The position numbers were made by a program, and so were the translations under genes. Below, one piece after another: positions 15,299 through 22,583 of a stretch of 25,060 nucleotides of DNA (position 1 is the first letter of the stretch; each line of letters starts with the position of its first letter). The stretch covers positions 1 through 25,060 of the forward strand of contig JBDLHX010000030.1 of assembly GCA_039715165.1 (NCBI GenBank), written 5' to 3'. Source of the DNA: JAHEEL01 sp039715165. GTDB lineage: Bacteria; Actinomycetota; Acidimicrobiia; Spongiisociales; UBA5794. The notes under the pieces are model-generated. The model had not been told where the DNA came from. It saw only the letters and a program-made list of their open reading frames with translations, and ran no database searches.

Positions 15299-16230
15299 GC
15301 GCCACGAAAGACAGGCACCCGGTCCGCATCCTCGCCTTGTCGGTGATCGCCGTCCTCCTACTCGCCGCTTGCGCCAGCGCGACACCGACAGAGTGTCCTA
15401 CGGCTACCCGCGTCGACCTCTCCAACGTCGACCCCGACGACCACTCGCTGCCGTTCCGATACCCGCTCGACATCGTTGAAGTCCATGCACGCGAAGCGGA
15501 CTTCTGCGAGCACAGCTGGCCCGAAGCGAGCATGCACCACGCCGCCGAGGACTTCTGGCGCCCGCCCGGCACGCCCGTCTACGCGATGGCCGATGGCGAG
15601 ATCAGCTTCTCCGGCACGATGGGCGGCTACGGCTGGCTCGTGATCGTCGACCACCCCGAGATGAACATCTATTCGCTGTACGGGCACCTCAGCCCGAGCC
15701 GGTGGAACGCGGATCCGGGTTCCGTCGCCAAGGGGGACCTCATCGGATACCTCGGCGACGAGTGGGAGAACGGCGGCAGCCGCGACGAGCCCCTCGTCGC
15801 TCACTTGCACCTGGGTGTGCGAGTGGGCCAGCGAACCGACTACCCGGGAAAGAGCGAGTGGCGGTGGATGGCCGGATGGATCAGGCCGTGCCCGACAGAC
15901 CTCGGATGGCTCCAGCCGTCGGCCGTGATCGCCAAACAGAGCATCCCGTCGGGCGGATTCGAGGGACCGGTCGGCGGGTTCCTTGAGAAGTGGTGGACTG
16001 AGATGATCGTCATCGGCGCCGTGCTCATCGGCGCCGTGTGGTGGTTCATCATCGGCATCCGCAAACGGTGGCCGTTGTTGCTCGTGACGATCGCTCTGGT
16101 GCTCCCCGGAGTAGCTTGGTACCTGGGCACGCGGGGCATGGTCGTCGTCTGGCCCCTCCACGTACTCGCCGCGATCTCGTTACTCACATGGATCACGCTG
16201 CTCGTGCGCCGGTTCTACCGGCCCGCGTGA
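15295..16230 (+). CDS. M23 peptidase-like lipoprotein with C-terminal membrane helices
   Basis: 311 residues from the GTG at 15295 (GTGA overlap with the previous stop). This start is chosen because it places a classic lipoprotein signal at the N-terminus: R-I-L-A-L-S-V ... L-L-A-A-C26. Residues about 80-175 are an M23 (lysostaphin-type) fold: H82-A-A-E-D86, Y-G-H131-L and H170-L-H172-L-G give the expected zinc ligands, so peptidoglycan cleavage outside the membrane is plausible. The C-terminal part is unusual: three hydrophobic segments (about 236-254, 259-277, 281-304) end in a basic tail. A lipoprotein that also crosses the membrane is uncommon. Confidence 0.85.
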   Translation: MSATKDRHPVRILALSVIAVLLLAACASATPTECPTATRVDLSNVDPDDHSLPFRYPLDIVEVHAREADFCEHSWPEASMHHAAEDFWRPPGTPVYAMADGEISFSGTMGGYGWLVIVDHPEMNIYSLYGHLSPSRWNADPGSVAKGDLIGYLGDEWENGGSRDEPLVAHLHLGVRVGQRTDYPGKSEWRWMAGWIRPCPTDLGWLQPSAVIAKQSIPSGGFEGPVGGFLEKWWTEMIVIGAVLIGAVWWFIIGIRKRWPLLLVTIALVLPGVAWYLGTRGMVVVWPLHVLAAISLLTWITLLVRRFYRPA

Positions 16231-16255
16231 CCGATCGAGGTCGCGAAATCCATCC

Positions 16256-16286
16256 GTGACAGGACCTTCGTTACAGCGCGTAGGCT
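16256..16286 (+). promoter_or_regulatory. possible promoter of the dodecin gene
   Basis: GTGACA (16256-16261) and TAGGCT (16281-16286) are 19 bases apart and lie 27 bases before the dodecin ATG. Spacing is slightly long; motif match only. Confidence 0.3.
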
Positions 16287-16313
16287 CGAACGAGGACCCG
16301 ATCGGGAGGTTGC

Positions 16314-16529
16314 ATGGGATCCGTATACAAGATCGTCGAACTCGTCGGGACGAGTGAGACGTCCTGGGAGGAAGCGGCGAAGATCGCCATCGAGACCGCC
16401 GGCGCGTCGCTTCGCGACCTGCGCATCGCCGAGGTGACGGACCTCGATCTGCAACTCGCAGACGACGGCACCGTCGCGGCATACCGCACCAAGGTGAAGC
16501 TGTCGTTCAAGCACGAAGCGAGCGACTAA
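16314..16529 (+). CDS. dodecin (flavin-storage protein)
   Basis: 71 residues, the normal dodecin length. Dodecins form 12-subunit hollow balls that bind flavins and related molecules and protect the cell from free flavin. The typical pattern is visible: V-Y-K-I-V-E-L-V-G-T-S at the start, S-W-E-E-A-A-K-I-A-I-E-T-A for the single helix, L-R-D-L-R-I-A-E-V-T-D for strand 2, and Y-R-T-K-V-K-L-S-F for strand 3. A GGGAGG site lies 5 bases before the ATG. In a genome with large flavin enzymes such as the HdrA fusion, flavin buffering makes sense, but no link is shown. Confidence 0.93.
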   Translation: MGSVYKIVELVGTSETSWEEAAKIAIETAGASLRDLRIAEVTDLDLQLADDGTVAAYRTKVKLSFKHEASD

Positions 16530-16547
16530 GCCTCTACCCCCCAGCGT

Positions 16548-16633
16548 TCCCGGCGCCGGGACCCGTCCCAGCCGCCGCCTATTCGTCGCGCGTGTCTACG
16601 TAACGCCTCAGGACACACCTAAACACGCGCGAC
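16548..16633. terminator. palindromes between convergent genes, probable two-way terminator
   Basis: TCCCGGCGCCGGGA (16548-16561) is a perfect 14-base palindrome. Further on, GTCGCGCGTGT (16585-16595) pairs exactly with 16623-16633 across a 27-base loop. Both lie between the dodecin gene and the RDD gene, whose ends face each other. No T-run follows, which is common in high-GC bacteria. Confidence 0.5.
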
Positions 16634-16645
16634 AGGTGGGTGCGG

Positions 16646-17116
16646 CTATGCCGTGACCGCGACCACCTTCGTCCCGGCGAATGTGTCGTGCCATCCGAGG
16701 TTCATCGCGGACTGGCTGATCGTCACGGCGATGTAGATCACGACGGCAAGTTGGGCAAGCCCGCCGATGAAGGGGACGATCCCCAGCAGATACCAGGCGT
16801 TGCGCTTGATCGCCGCCTCGAGGGACGGCTTCCCGCCGTCGGGGGCCACGGTCTTGAGCTTGAGCAGCATCTTGCCGAGGGTCTGACCCTGGTACGTCTC
16901 CATGAGCGCGAAATAGGCGACGACCAGCACCGCCGACAGAATGCCGAACGTGATGCTGCCGAATCCCATCCCGATGCCGGCGATCGTGACGATCGGGAGC
17001 ATGGCCACCATGACGATGATCGAGTCGATGAGTCGCGCGAGGAATCGCGGCATGAGCTCCGCACCCTTGTCCCCGGCTGGGGCCGCGCTCGGCTCGTACG
17101 GTCCTGGATCGGTCAT
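16646..17116 (-). CDS. RDD-family membrane protein
   Basis: 156 residues from the ATG at 17116, with GGGAG 5 bases upstream; a GTG two codons earlier would overlap that site. The RDD pattern is present: R-F-L-A-R-L-I-D-S-I-I near residue 25, then hydrophobic segments (about 33-52, 56-75) and a third near 115-135, with the family's G-Q-T-L-G-K-M-L-L-K-L between. Some RDD proteins act in ion exchange, but most have no known role. Confidence 0.88.
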   Translation of the reverse strand: MTDPGPYEPSAAPAGDKGAELMPRFLARLIDSIIVMVAMLPIVTIAGIGMGFGSITFGILSAVLVVAYFALMETYQGQTLGKMLLKLKTVAPDGGKPSLEAAIKRNAWYLLGIVPFIGGLAQLAVVIYIAVTISQSAMNLGWHDTFAGTKVVAVTA

Positions 17117-17177
17117 GGCCACTCCCTACGGTTGGACGGTTCGGTCGCCGACGATAGCGCAGGCGTGTCCCAGATCA

Positions 17178-17224
17178 TCGTTTGTGCCTACGACCACAAC
17201 TGTTGTGGTTCTCGGCACAAACGA
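17178..17224. repeat. 47-base near-perfect palindrome
   Basis: TCGTTTGTGCC (17178-17188) pairs exactly with 17214-17224, and ACCACAAC (17193-17200) with GTTGTGGT (17202-17209), around a single T; only a 4-base stretch on each side is mismatched. It lies between the end of the exonuclease gene (17239) and the start of the RDD gene (17116), both on the minus strand. It could end the first transcript or serve as an operator for the second. No T-run is seen. Confidence 0.75.
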
Positions 17225-17238
17225 CCGGAAGTACCGGG

Positions 17239-17928
17239 TCAGCCGGTCGGCCAACCCTCGGTGATCGGGCGACGTGACGGATTGACCTTTGCGAGGTACT
17301 CGTTCAGCGAATCCCGCCACTCGGCATGAGCCTTGATCTGGAGCGTGACAAGCTCGACGCCGGCAATCCGAATCTTCGCGTACTTCCTCCCGATTGCCCT
17401 GGCTACGTCCACCGTCGCGGCAGCGTCCCCGGCGGCCCGGTGTGCATCGTCGAGCCGTACCCCGTAGTGGTCGGCGACCGTTCCAAGCGTGCGCTTCCCC
17501 TTCCGGTACCGGTCGACGTGCCGGTCGAGCACGAGCGGGTCGATGAGGATCGCCGGCGGAACGCCAGGCAAAGGGTCGAGGCCGTGACGGGCGAGTTCGG
17601 CGGTCAACAGCGGCCAGTCGTAGGGAGCGTTGTAGACGACGATCGGAACACCCTCGTCGACGAGCGAACCAATGGCTGCCCTGGTCTCCGCAAGCACCTC
17701 ACGCGGGTCGCCGCCGCTCTCCGCCAGGTCGTCTGCGCTGATCCCGGTGAGTTGTGTCACTTCGGTGGGGATGGGCACGCCCGGATTGATGAGCCGGGAG
17801 ACAAGCGGCGTCGACGATCCATCGGCCTCGCTCCGTATCAACCCGACCTCGATGATGTGTGCGGTGTGGGGATCGACCCCGGTGGCTTCGAGGTCGAATG
17901 CTGCGAGTGGTCCTTCGTGCCAGGCCAT
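17239..17928 (-). CDS. DnaQ-like DEDDh 3'-5' exonuclease
   Basis: 229 residues. ExoI: F-D12-L-E14-A-T-G. ExoII: V-Y-N-A-P-Y-D-W-P-L-L near residue 98-108. ExoIII: D-A-H-R-A-A-G-D-A near 183, giving the H and final D. All four acidic residues and the catalytic His appear to be present, so nuclease activity is expected; the family includes the proofreading epsilon subunit of DNA polymerase III and stand-alone RNA or DNA trimming enzymes. The C-terminal 30 residues are extra. No polymerase gene is adjacent, so a stand-alone enzyme is more likely than the replicative proofreader. Confidence 0.9.
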   Translation of the reverse strand: MAWHEGPLAAFDLEATGVDPHTAHIIEVGLIRSEADGSSTPLVSRLINPGVPIPTEVTQLTGISADDLAESGGDPREVLAETRAAIGSLVDEGVPIVVYNAPYDWPLLTAELARHGLDPLPGVPPAILIDPLVLDRHVDRYRKGKRTLGTVADHYGVRLDDAHRAAGDAAATVDVARAIGRKYAKIRIAGVELVTLQIKAHAEWRDSLNEYLAKVNPSRRPITEGWPTG

Positions 17929-17995
17929 GGAGCCAGCGTAAGCCCGATGAGATCGACGCGCCCAATCCGCGCTGCACCGGACTGAGATGCGCCTC

Positions 17996-18316
17996 TCAGC
18001 AGCAACCGAGTGCCGCGTTCAGTCCATCGCATACACGCTGCATCTGCCGCGGCGCAAAGGCGTTCGATGCCCGGCGTTTGAGGTCGCGCTTCGAGACGAG
18101 AACGATCTCGTCGCACAGGACGCGCCCGACAACCGTCCCGTGGTGTTCGATCGGGACGATGCTGTCGATGTCGGGTGGGTTGGTCGATGTCGTGACCCGA
18201 GCGGCGAGCACCGTCTCGAGATGGCGGTTGCGGTGCATATTCGACACGACCACGTAGGGCTTCTCTCCGTAGTCGGTCTCAACCCACCACACCTCGCCGC
18301 GATTGACGGTCTTCAC
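17996..18316 (-). CDS. MazF/PemK-family toxin (endoribonuclease)
   Basis: 106 residues, the usual size. The MazF fold is recognised from R-G-E-V-W-W-V at residue 6, K-P-Y-V-V-V-S-N near 19-26, L-A-A-R-V-T-T-S near 37, and G-R-V-L-C-D-E-I near 64. In the family the Arg of the first motif and the Ser/Thr of the third help cut single-stranded mRNA. The position-2 loop normally ending in D-R has S-N-M-H-R instead. Its start overlaps the stop of the upstream gene by 4 bases, the standard antitoxin-toxin layout. Confidence 0.88.
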   Translation of the reverse strand: MKTVNRGEVWWVETDYGEKPYVVVSNMHRNRHLETVLAARVTTSTNPPDIDSIVPIEHHGTVVGRVLCDEIVLVSKRDLKRRASNAFAPRQMQRVCDGLNAALGCC

Positions 18317-18642
18317 GAGCTCAGCGCCTCGAAGAGCCGGATGAGATCCTCCTCCGTCTCCCCTTCAATCGGGGCACCCATGGCGGGTTGCCGATACTCG
18401 GGCGACGGCTCACCGTTCAGGCTCCGAGAAAGATCGGCGTACGCCTTTTCCTTCGCTGCCCTTTCGACCATCAAGGCCCCCAGGCCTGCGAGTTGGTCGA
18501 GGCGCGCCGATTCGCTCTGCGCAACGGCCTCACCGAGGAGCTCTTCAAGGGCCTGGCGGTGAGCGGGGTCAACGGCGACCGCGGCGGATGCAGCGAGTAC
18601 CTCATTACGAAATGTTGCGGTCTTGCGCATGTGATGCATCAT
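18313..18642 (-). CDS. probable antitoxin partner of the MazF-like toxin
   Basis: 109 residues from the ATG at 18642; ATGs at 18639 and 18630 are also possible and none has a strong ribosome site. Mostly helical and acidic towards the C-terminus (G-E-T-E-E-D-L-I-R-L-F), which would fit a toxin-wrapping tail. I see no clear ribbon-helix-helix or AbrB DNA-binding motif, so the family is not named. The call rests on its place, overlapping the toxin gene by 4 bases. Confidence 0.7.
   Translation of the reverse strand: MMHHMRKTATFRNEVLAASAAVAVDPAHRQALEELLGEAVAQSESARLDQLAGLGALMVERAAKEKAYADLSRSLNGEPSPEYRQPAMGAPIEGETEEDLIRLFEALSS
18632..18641. promoter_or_regulatory. palindrome at toxin-antitoxin start, possible operator
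   Basis: TGATGCATCA is a perfect palindrome over the antitoxin start codons. Just upstream on the minus strand TGCAGCA occurs twice (18656-18662 and 18670-18676) around TCTATA, which could include the -10. Toxin-antitoxin operons often repress themselves at such sites. Inference from position. Confidence 0.4.
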
Positions 18643-18778
18643 AGCGCATCATCTTTCTGCTGCATATAGATGCTGCACGTACGAGGGGGACTCGCGTCGA
18701 CACTCCGAGACATGGCGTCAACGTATGGCATCTCGAGCAGCGATGGAAGACCTTCGGTCGGTGAAGAGCCTTCGCCTA

Positions 18779-18807
18779 TTGCGCTCGGCGCTCATTCGAC
18801 GTACAAC
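18779..18807 (+). promoter_or_regulatory. promoter candidate for nitroreductase-lipoprotein gene
   Basis: TTGCGC (18779-18784) and TACAAC (18802-18807) are separated by 17 bases and lie 23 bases before the ATG at 18831. Motif match only. Confidence 0.33.
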
Positions 18808-18830
18808 TGAGGAGAGCACCGGGAGAAGCC

Positions 18831-19523
18831 ATGCGATCGTCACGGCGTCCGCCGTGTTCCGTTGGTGTGTTCGTCGTTGTCGTAGCGACGGCGTGCCTCA
18901 CCGGGTGCACAACCAACAGCGACGTGGAGGTGCCGGTGTCCGTCGAATCGATCCCACTCCCCGACCCCCTGCCGAGTGACATGAGCCTCGACGAGGCGCT
19001 GGCGCTGCGGCGCTCCGTTCGCGAGTACACCGACGCAACACTCTCCAACGGAGAGCTCTCGAATCTGCTCTGGGCCGCGCAAGGCATCACCCGCCCAACG
19101 GGAGCCCGCACGGCACCGTCGGCCGGTGCCACCTACCCCCTCGAACTGTACGTCGCCACCGGTGACGGCCTCTTCCGGTATCAGCCAGATGAGCACGCCA
19201 TGGTGAAGATCGGGAGCGACGACCTTCGCTCCGAACTCTCCAATGCAGCGCTCGGCCAGGACCACGTCGCCACCGCACCGGTCGTGTTCGTCTTCACCGC
19301 CGTGTACGAGCGCACGGCGGGCAAGTACGGAAGCCGGGCTGAGCGGTACGTGATCCTCGAAGTCGGCCACGCGGCGCAGAACCTTCTCCTCGAAGCAACG
19401 GCTCTCGGCCTCGGCGGCGTGCCGGTCGGGGCATTCGACGACGACGGCGTGCACCGTGTTCTGGGCCTTCCCGATGATCACCGACCGCTCTACATCGTCC
19501 CCGTGGGACACCCGGACGCGTAG
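18831..19523 (+). CDS. SagB/ThcOx-like nitroreductase-fold lipoprotein
   Basis: 230 residues. The N-terminus is a lipoprotein signal (V-V-V-V-A-T-A-C-L-T-G-C26), so the enzyme should be anchored outside the membrane, unusual for this flavin family. The nitroreductase fold follows: A-L-R60-R-S-V-R64-E-Y for FMN phosphate, L-L-W-A-A-Q-G-I near 79-86, P-S-A-G-A-T-Y-P near 96-103, E-V-G-H180-A-A-Q-N, and L-G-L-G-G-V-P-V-G near 192. These match the SagB-type group, which oxidises azolines or other substrates with FMN. No peptide precursor or cyclodehydratase gene is nearby, so natural-product maturation is not supported. GGGAG lies 5 bases before the ATG. Confidence 0.87.
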   Translation: MRSSRRPPCSVGVFVVVVATACLTGCTTNSDVEVPVSVESIPLPDPLPSDMSLDEALALRRSVREYTDATLSNGELSNLLWAAQGITRPTGARTAPSAGATYPLELYVATGDGLFRYQPDEHAMVKIGSDDLRSELSNAALGQDHVATAPVVFVFTAVYERTAGKYGSRAERYVILEVGHAAQNLLLEATALGLGGVPVGAFDDDGVHRVLGLPDDHRPLYIVPVGHPDA

Positions 19524-19561
19524 GAGCCCCGCGGGGCGGTGGTTTCGCGACAATTGGTGGT

Positions 19562-21292
19562 GTGACCGGCGCGGACCCAGACGCGATCAGCAGCGGCCAG
19601 TCGTCGGCACGGCGAAGACTGGCGCTTGTCGCACTCGCCATCATCGCCGCGGTCGCACTGTCGATGCTCGCGCCGGACGACTGGGAGACGGGCCGGGGCC
19701 GCACGACACTCGAGTACCTGGGAACGCTCGTGATCGACGATCCGGTCGACGTGGGCAGCGAGACGCCCGTGTCTCTGAGCGGCACTGCGAATGGGATCGA
19801 GGTGATGCTCGACTTCCCGAACGGCATCCCCATCGACCGACCGGTTGGCGCCTCGATCACTGCGATGGACGGTGGCGAGCCGATTCAGCTCAGCGCTGCC
19901 AGCGCCACGCTCAGGGTCGTCCTGTCCGACGGCCGAGACGAGCTCATCCCGATCATGCGCTGGGATCCCGCCGAGCAACGCCTCGATGCGCTGCGCCGTC
20001 CTCCGCAGGACGCTGCCGTAGTTCTCGGACTGCTCGGCTTCGTCGTGGTCCTGTGGGTGACCGAGGCCCTGCCGCTCTTCGTCACGTCGTTGTTGATCCC
20101 CGTCGTGCTCGTCATCAGTGGCATTGCCGGAGCGACGGACGCCACAACACCGTTCTTCAATCCGATCATCGTGCTCTTCTTCGCCGGCTTCCTCATGGCT
20201 GAGGCGATGCATCGCTGCGAGCTGGATCACTACATCGCCGTGTCGATGACGGCGCGCTCGGGCAGGAACCCGGTGACACTCTTCGCTGCGATGATCGGGC
20301 TCACCGCCGTCTTGTCCATGTTCATGTCGAACACGGCGGCCACAGCGGTACTCGTCCCAATCGCGATCGCAGTGACCACACCGCTACACGAGGAGATGTT
20401 CCGCAAGGCCCTCATTCTCGGCATCGCCTATGCGGCGACGATCGGTGGCGTCGGGAGCGCCATCGGCACGCCGGCGAACCAGCTCGCCATCGAGTTTCTC
20501 GGTGGCTTCGGTGACCGGTCGATCTCGTTCGTCGAGTGGTTCGCGTTCGGTTTGCCGATGGTCGTGCTGTTCCTCCCGGTGATGACCGTGTTCCTATGGA
20601 AGAGCAGTCGCATCCGCGTCCACCGGGATCATTTCGAACACGCCCGGCGAGTCGCCGAAGAGGAACGACACAAACTCGGTGCCCCCGACCGGGACCAGCT
20701 CGTCGTGCTCGGAGTCTTCGTGATCGTGACACTCGGGTGGCTCACCCAGACGTTCCACGGTGTGCACGCCGGGATCGTCGCTCTGGCGGGAGCGATCGCT
20801 CTCTTCGTTCTCGGCAAGCTCCTGCCGGAGGACCTCGGGCGCATCTCGTGGCCGTCGCTGCTCACCTTCGGCGGCGGCCTGACGCTCGGACTGTTCCTCG
20901 TGCGCACCGGCACATCGGACTACCTGGCGACGAGGCTCACAGGACTCGCCGGCGTTCCCACCGTGTTCGCCATGCTCGCCGTCGCGATGCTCACGCTGCT
21001 GCTGACGACCGTGGCGTCGAACACCGCGTCGGCAGCCATCCTCATCCCCCTCGCGATCCCGCTCGCCGGCGTCCTCGGCGTCAGCTCGACCGCCATGGTG
21101 CTCGTCGTCGCGATCGCGTCGTCTGTCGACTTCGCTCTCGTCGTTGGGACACCACCGACGATGATCGCCTACGCAACCAAGCTGTACACGGCGGGCCAGA
21201 TCTTCCGCAAGGGCATCATCCTGGACTTCGCCGGGATAGTGATCCTCGTCCTCGTCGTGACACAGATCTGGAATCTCCTCGGGCTCGTCTGA
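19562..21292 (+). CDS. DASS/SLC13-family sodium-coupled anion transporter with extra domain
   Basis: 576 residues from the GTG at 19562. The transporter core starts near residue 150 and has the two signature motifs: S256-N-T258-A-A-T and S486-N-T488-A-S-A, with G-T-P-A-N 302-306 and V-G-T-P-P-T near 535. These bind Na+ and the carboxylate or sulfate substrate. Before the core there is an extra helix (about 20-36) and then a soluble part of about 110 residues (about 40-148) rich in beta-strand-like alternation, expected outside the membrane. This extra domain is not part of the usual family. Only 38 bases separate it from the nitroreductase gene, so they may share a transcript. Confidence 0.9.
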   Translation: MTGADPDAISSGQSSARRRLALVALAIIAAVALSMLAPDDWETGRGRTTLEYLGTLVIDDPVDVGSETPVSLSGTANGIEVMLDFPNGIPIDRPVGASITAMDGGEPIQLSAASATLRVVLSDGRDELIPIMRWDPAEQRLDALRRPPQDAAVVLGLLGFVVVLWVTEALPLFVTSLLIPVVLVISGIAGATDATTPFFNPIIVLFFAGFLMAEAMHRCELDHYIAVSMTARSGRNPVTLFAAMIGLTAVLSMFMSNTAATAVLVPIAIAVTTPLHEEMFRKALILGIAYAATIGGVGSAIGTPANQLAIEFLGGFGDRSISFVEWFAFGLPMVVLFLPVMTVFLWKSSRIRVHRDHFEHARRVAEEERHKLGAPDRDQLVVLGVFVIVTLGWLTQTFHGVHAGIVALAGAIALFVLGKLLPEDLGRISWPSLLTFGGGLTLGLFLVRTGTSDYLATRLTGLAGVPTVFAMLAVAMLTLLLTTVASNTASAAILIPLAIPLAGVLGVSSTAMVLVVAIASSVDFALVVGTPPTMIAYATKLYTAGQIFRKGIILDFAGIVILVLVVTQIWNLLGLV

Positions 21293-21344
21293 GGCGTGAT
21301 CCGGCGTGAGTATCGTCCTGCGTACCGGGCCAAGGAGGATCGTG

Positions 21345-21635
21345 ATGACCGAGAAGAAGAGCTGGATGGACAAGCTCTCGGAGACCGTCGACAAGGCCAC
21401 GAAGGCTGCCGGGGAAGCCTGGGACGGCACGGCCGACGTCCGCAAGGAAGCGTGGGAGAAGACGAAGGCCGCCGGCACATCTGCGTCGGCAGCCATCGAA
21501 GAAGGTGTTGAGAAGGCGAAGAGCGCCTATCAGGGCGGCGAGGCCGAACCGGCCGAGGTCGAAGCCGTCGAGGAAGAGCCCCAGGATCCGGTTGACGCCC
21601 CGGAGTCCGACGACCCCGAGACTCCCGAGGAGTAG
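21345..21635 (+). CDS. small acidic helical protein
   Basis: 96 residues from the ATG at 21345, which has AAGGAGG 6 bases upstream (the longer open frame starts 13 codons earlier without such a site). Residues 1-65 form amphipathic helix with repeated W and K/E pairs (K-S-W-M-D-K, E-A-W-D-G, E-A-W-E-K), like LEA or YtxH-type stress proteins. The last 30 residues are almost all E, D, P and A and probably disordered. No family named. It lies 18 bases ahead of the radical SAM gene on the same strand. Confidence 0.75.
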   Translation: MTEKKSWMDKLSETVDKATKAAGEAWDGTADVRKEAWEKTKAAGTSASAAIEEGVEKAKSAYQGGEAEPAEVEAVEEEPQDPVDAPESDDPETPEE

Positions 21636-21653
21636 CAAGCGGAGGACACCACG

Positions 21654-22508
21654 ATGGCCGAGGTCGCTACGTTCGACTTCCACGTCACGTCCGAATGCAG
21701 TCAGGAATGCCCCTACTGCTGGGGCCCGATGGACATCCCCGCCGTGGATACCGACACGGCGCTCGCGATCATCTCGAAGATCGCCTCAGGCGGCGCCCGG
21801 CGGATCGTCTTCACCGGCGGGGATCCGCTCCAGCGCGAAGACATCGGCACGCTGATCGAGCACGCAGCGACCATCGAACTCGAGGTGGCGGTGTCGACAA
21901 CCGGTGACAAGCTCACTGCATCTTTCCTCGAGTCCTACGGCGAACACATCGCTCTCATCTCGCTCCCCCTCGATGGTTCGACCGAAGAGGTGTCGAGCCG
22001 GACGAAGAAGGAGGGCCACTTCGCTGCGGTGATGGAGGCGCTTGACCTCCTCGAGTCACACCCTGGAATCGATGTGAAGGTGGCGACACCGGTGACCCGA
22101 TTCAACATCGATGACGTTGCGAACATCGCCCGACTCCTCGACGAGCGTGCACCCCGGCTGCCGGGGCGGCTCTTCTACAACGTCTTCCAGGCGTTCCCCC
22201 GCTCGATGGACCCGGACGTGGCGTGGGACGACCTGGTGGTGAGCAACGCCGAGTTCTCCGCGCTGCGGGAGCGTGTCGAGGCGGAGTCCCACGACTACCG
22301 GATCAACTGGCTCGGCCACGAGACGCTCGACAAGCTCTACGCCATGGTCTTCCCCGACGGGAGGTTCACGGTGCCGTCCGGCTCTGCGTTCCGCGACTAC
22401 GGTCCGTTCTTGGAGATCGACGATCTCGACGCGCTCCTCAATCAGACCGACTTCGATGCTCCGAAGCATCAGCGCCACGCCGAAGGTTGGAGCCGATCGG
22501 AGACATGA
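21654..22508 (+). CDS. radical SAM enzyme, substrate unknown
   Basis: 284 residues. The cluster motif is C15-S-Q-E-C19-P-Y-C22-W, giving the CxxxCxxC that binds the [4Fe-4S]-SAM cluster, and T-G-G55-G-D-P (54-58) is the SAM-amine-binding GGE-type motif. F-D-F-H-V-T-S-E-C resembles the short-N-terminus radical SAM enzymes that act on small molecules or peptides. No C-terminal SPASM or twitch cysteine cluster is present. The enzyme's product cannot be told from sequence. The preceding small protein lacks a recognisable precursor-peptide core. Confidence 0.87.
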   Translation: MAEVATFDFHVTSECSQECPYCWGPMDIPAVDTDTALAIISKIASGGARRIVFTGGDPLQREDIGTLIEHAATIELEVAVSTTGDKLTASFLESYGEHIALISLPLDGSTEEVSSRTKKEGHFAAVMEALDLLESHPGIDVKVATPVTRFNIDDVANIARLLDERAPRLPGRLFYNVFQAFPRSMDPDVAWDDLVVSNAEFSALRERVEAESHDYRINWLGHETLDKLYAMVFPDGRFTVPSGSAFRDYGPFLEIDDLDALLNQTDFDAPKHQRHAEGWSRSET

Positions 22509-22583
22509 CGAAGAACGAATCAGGGCGGAACCCTATAGACACGGGCACTTCGCGGACGGACGATGTGGGGAGGAGGCATGGAG

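Noticed and set aside
16556..16567. GGGAC-CC-GTCCC as a second DosR-type box
   Set aside because: It is two bases short of the consensus, lacks the AT centre, and lies between convergent gene ends where no promoter is expected.
18725..18979. 84-codon plus-strand frame ahead of the nitroreductase gene
   Set aside because: No ribosome site, overlaps the signal-peptide region of the real gene in another frame.
21345..21635. RiPP precursor for the radical SAM enzyme
   Set aside because: No Cys/Thr/Tyr-rich core, no Gly-Gly-type leader end, no transporter or protease nearby, and the protein resembles helical stress proteins.
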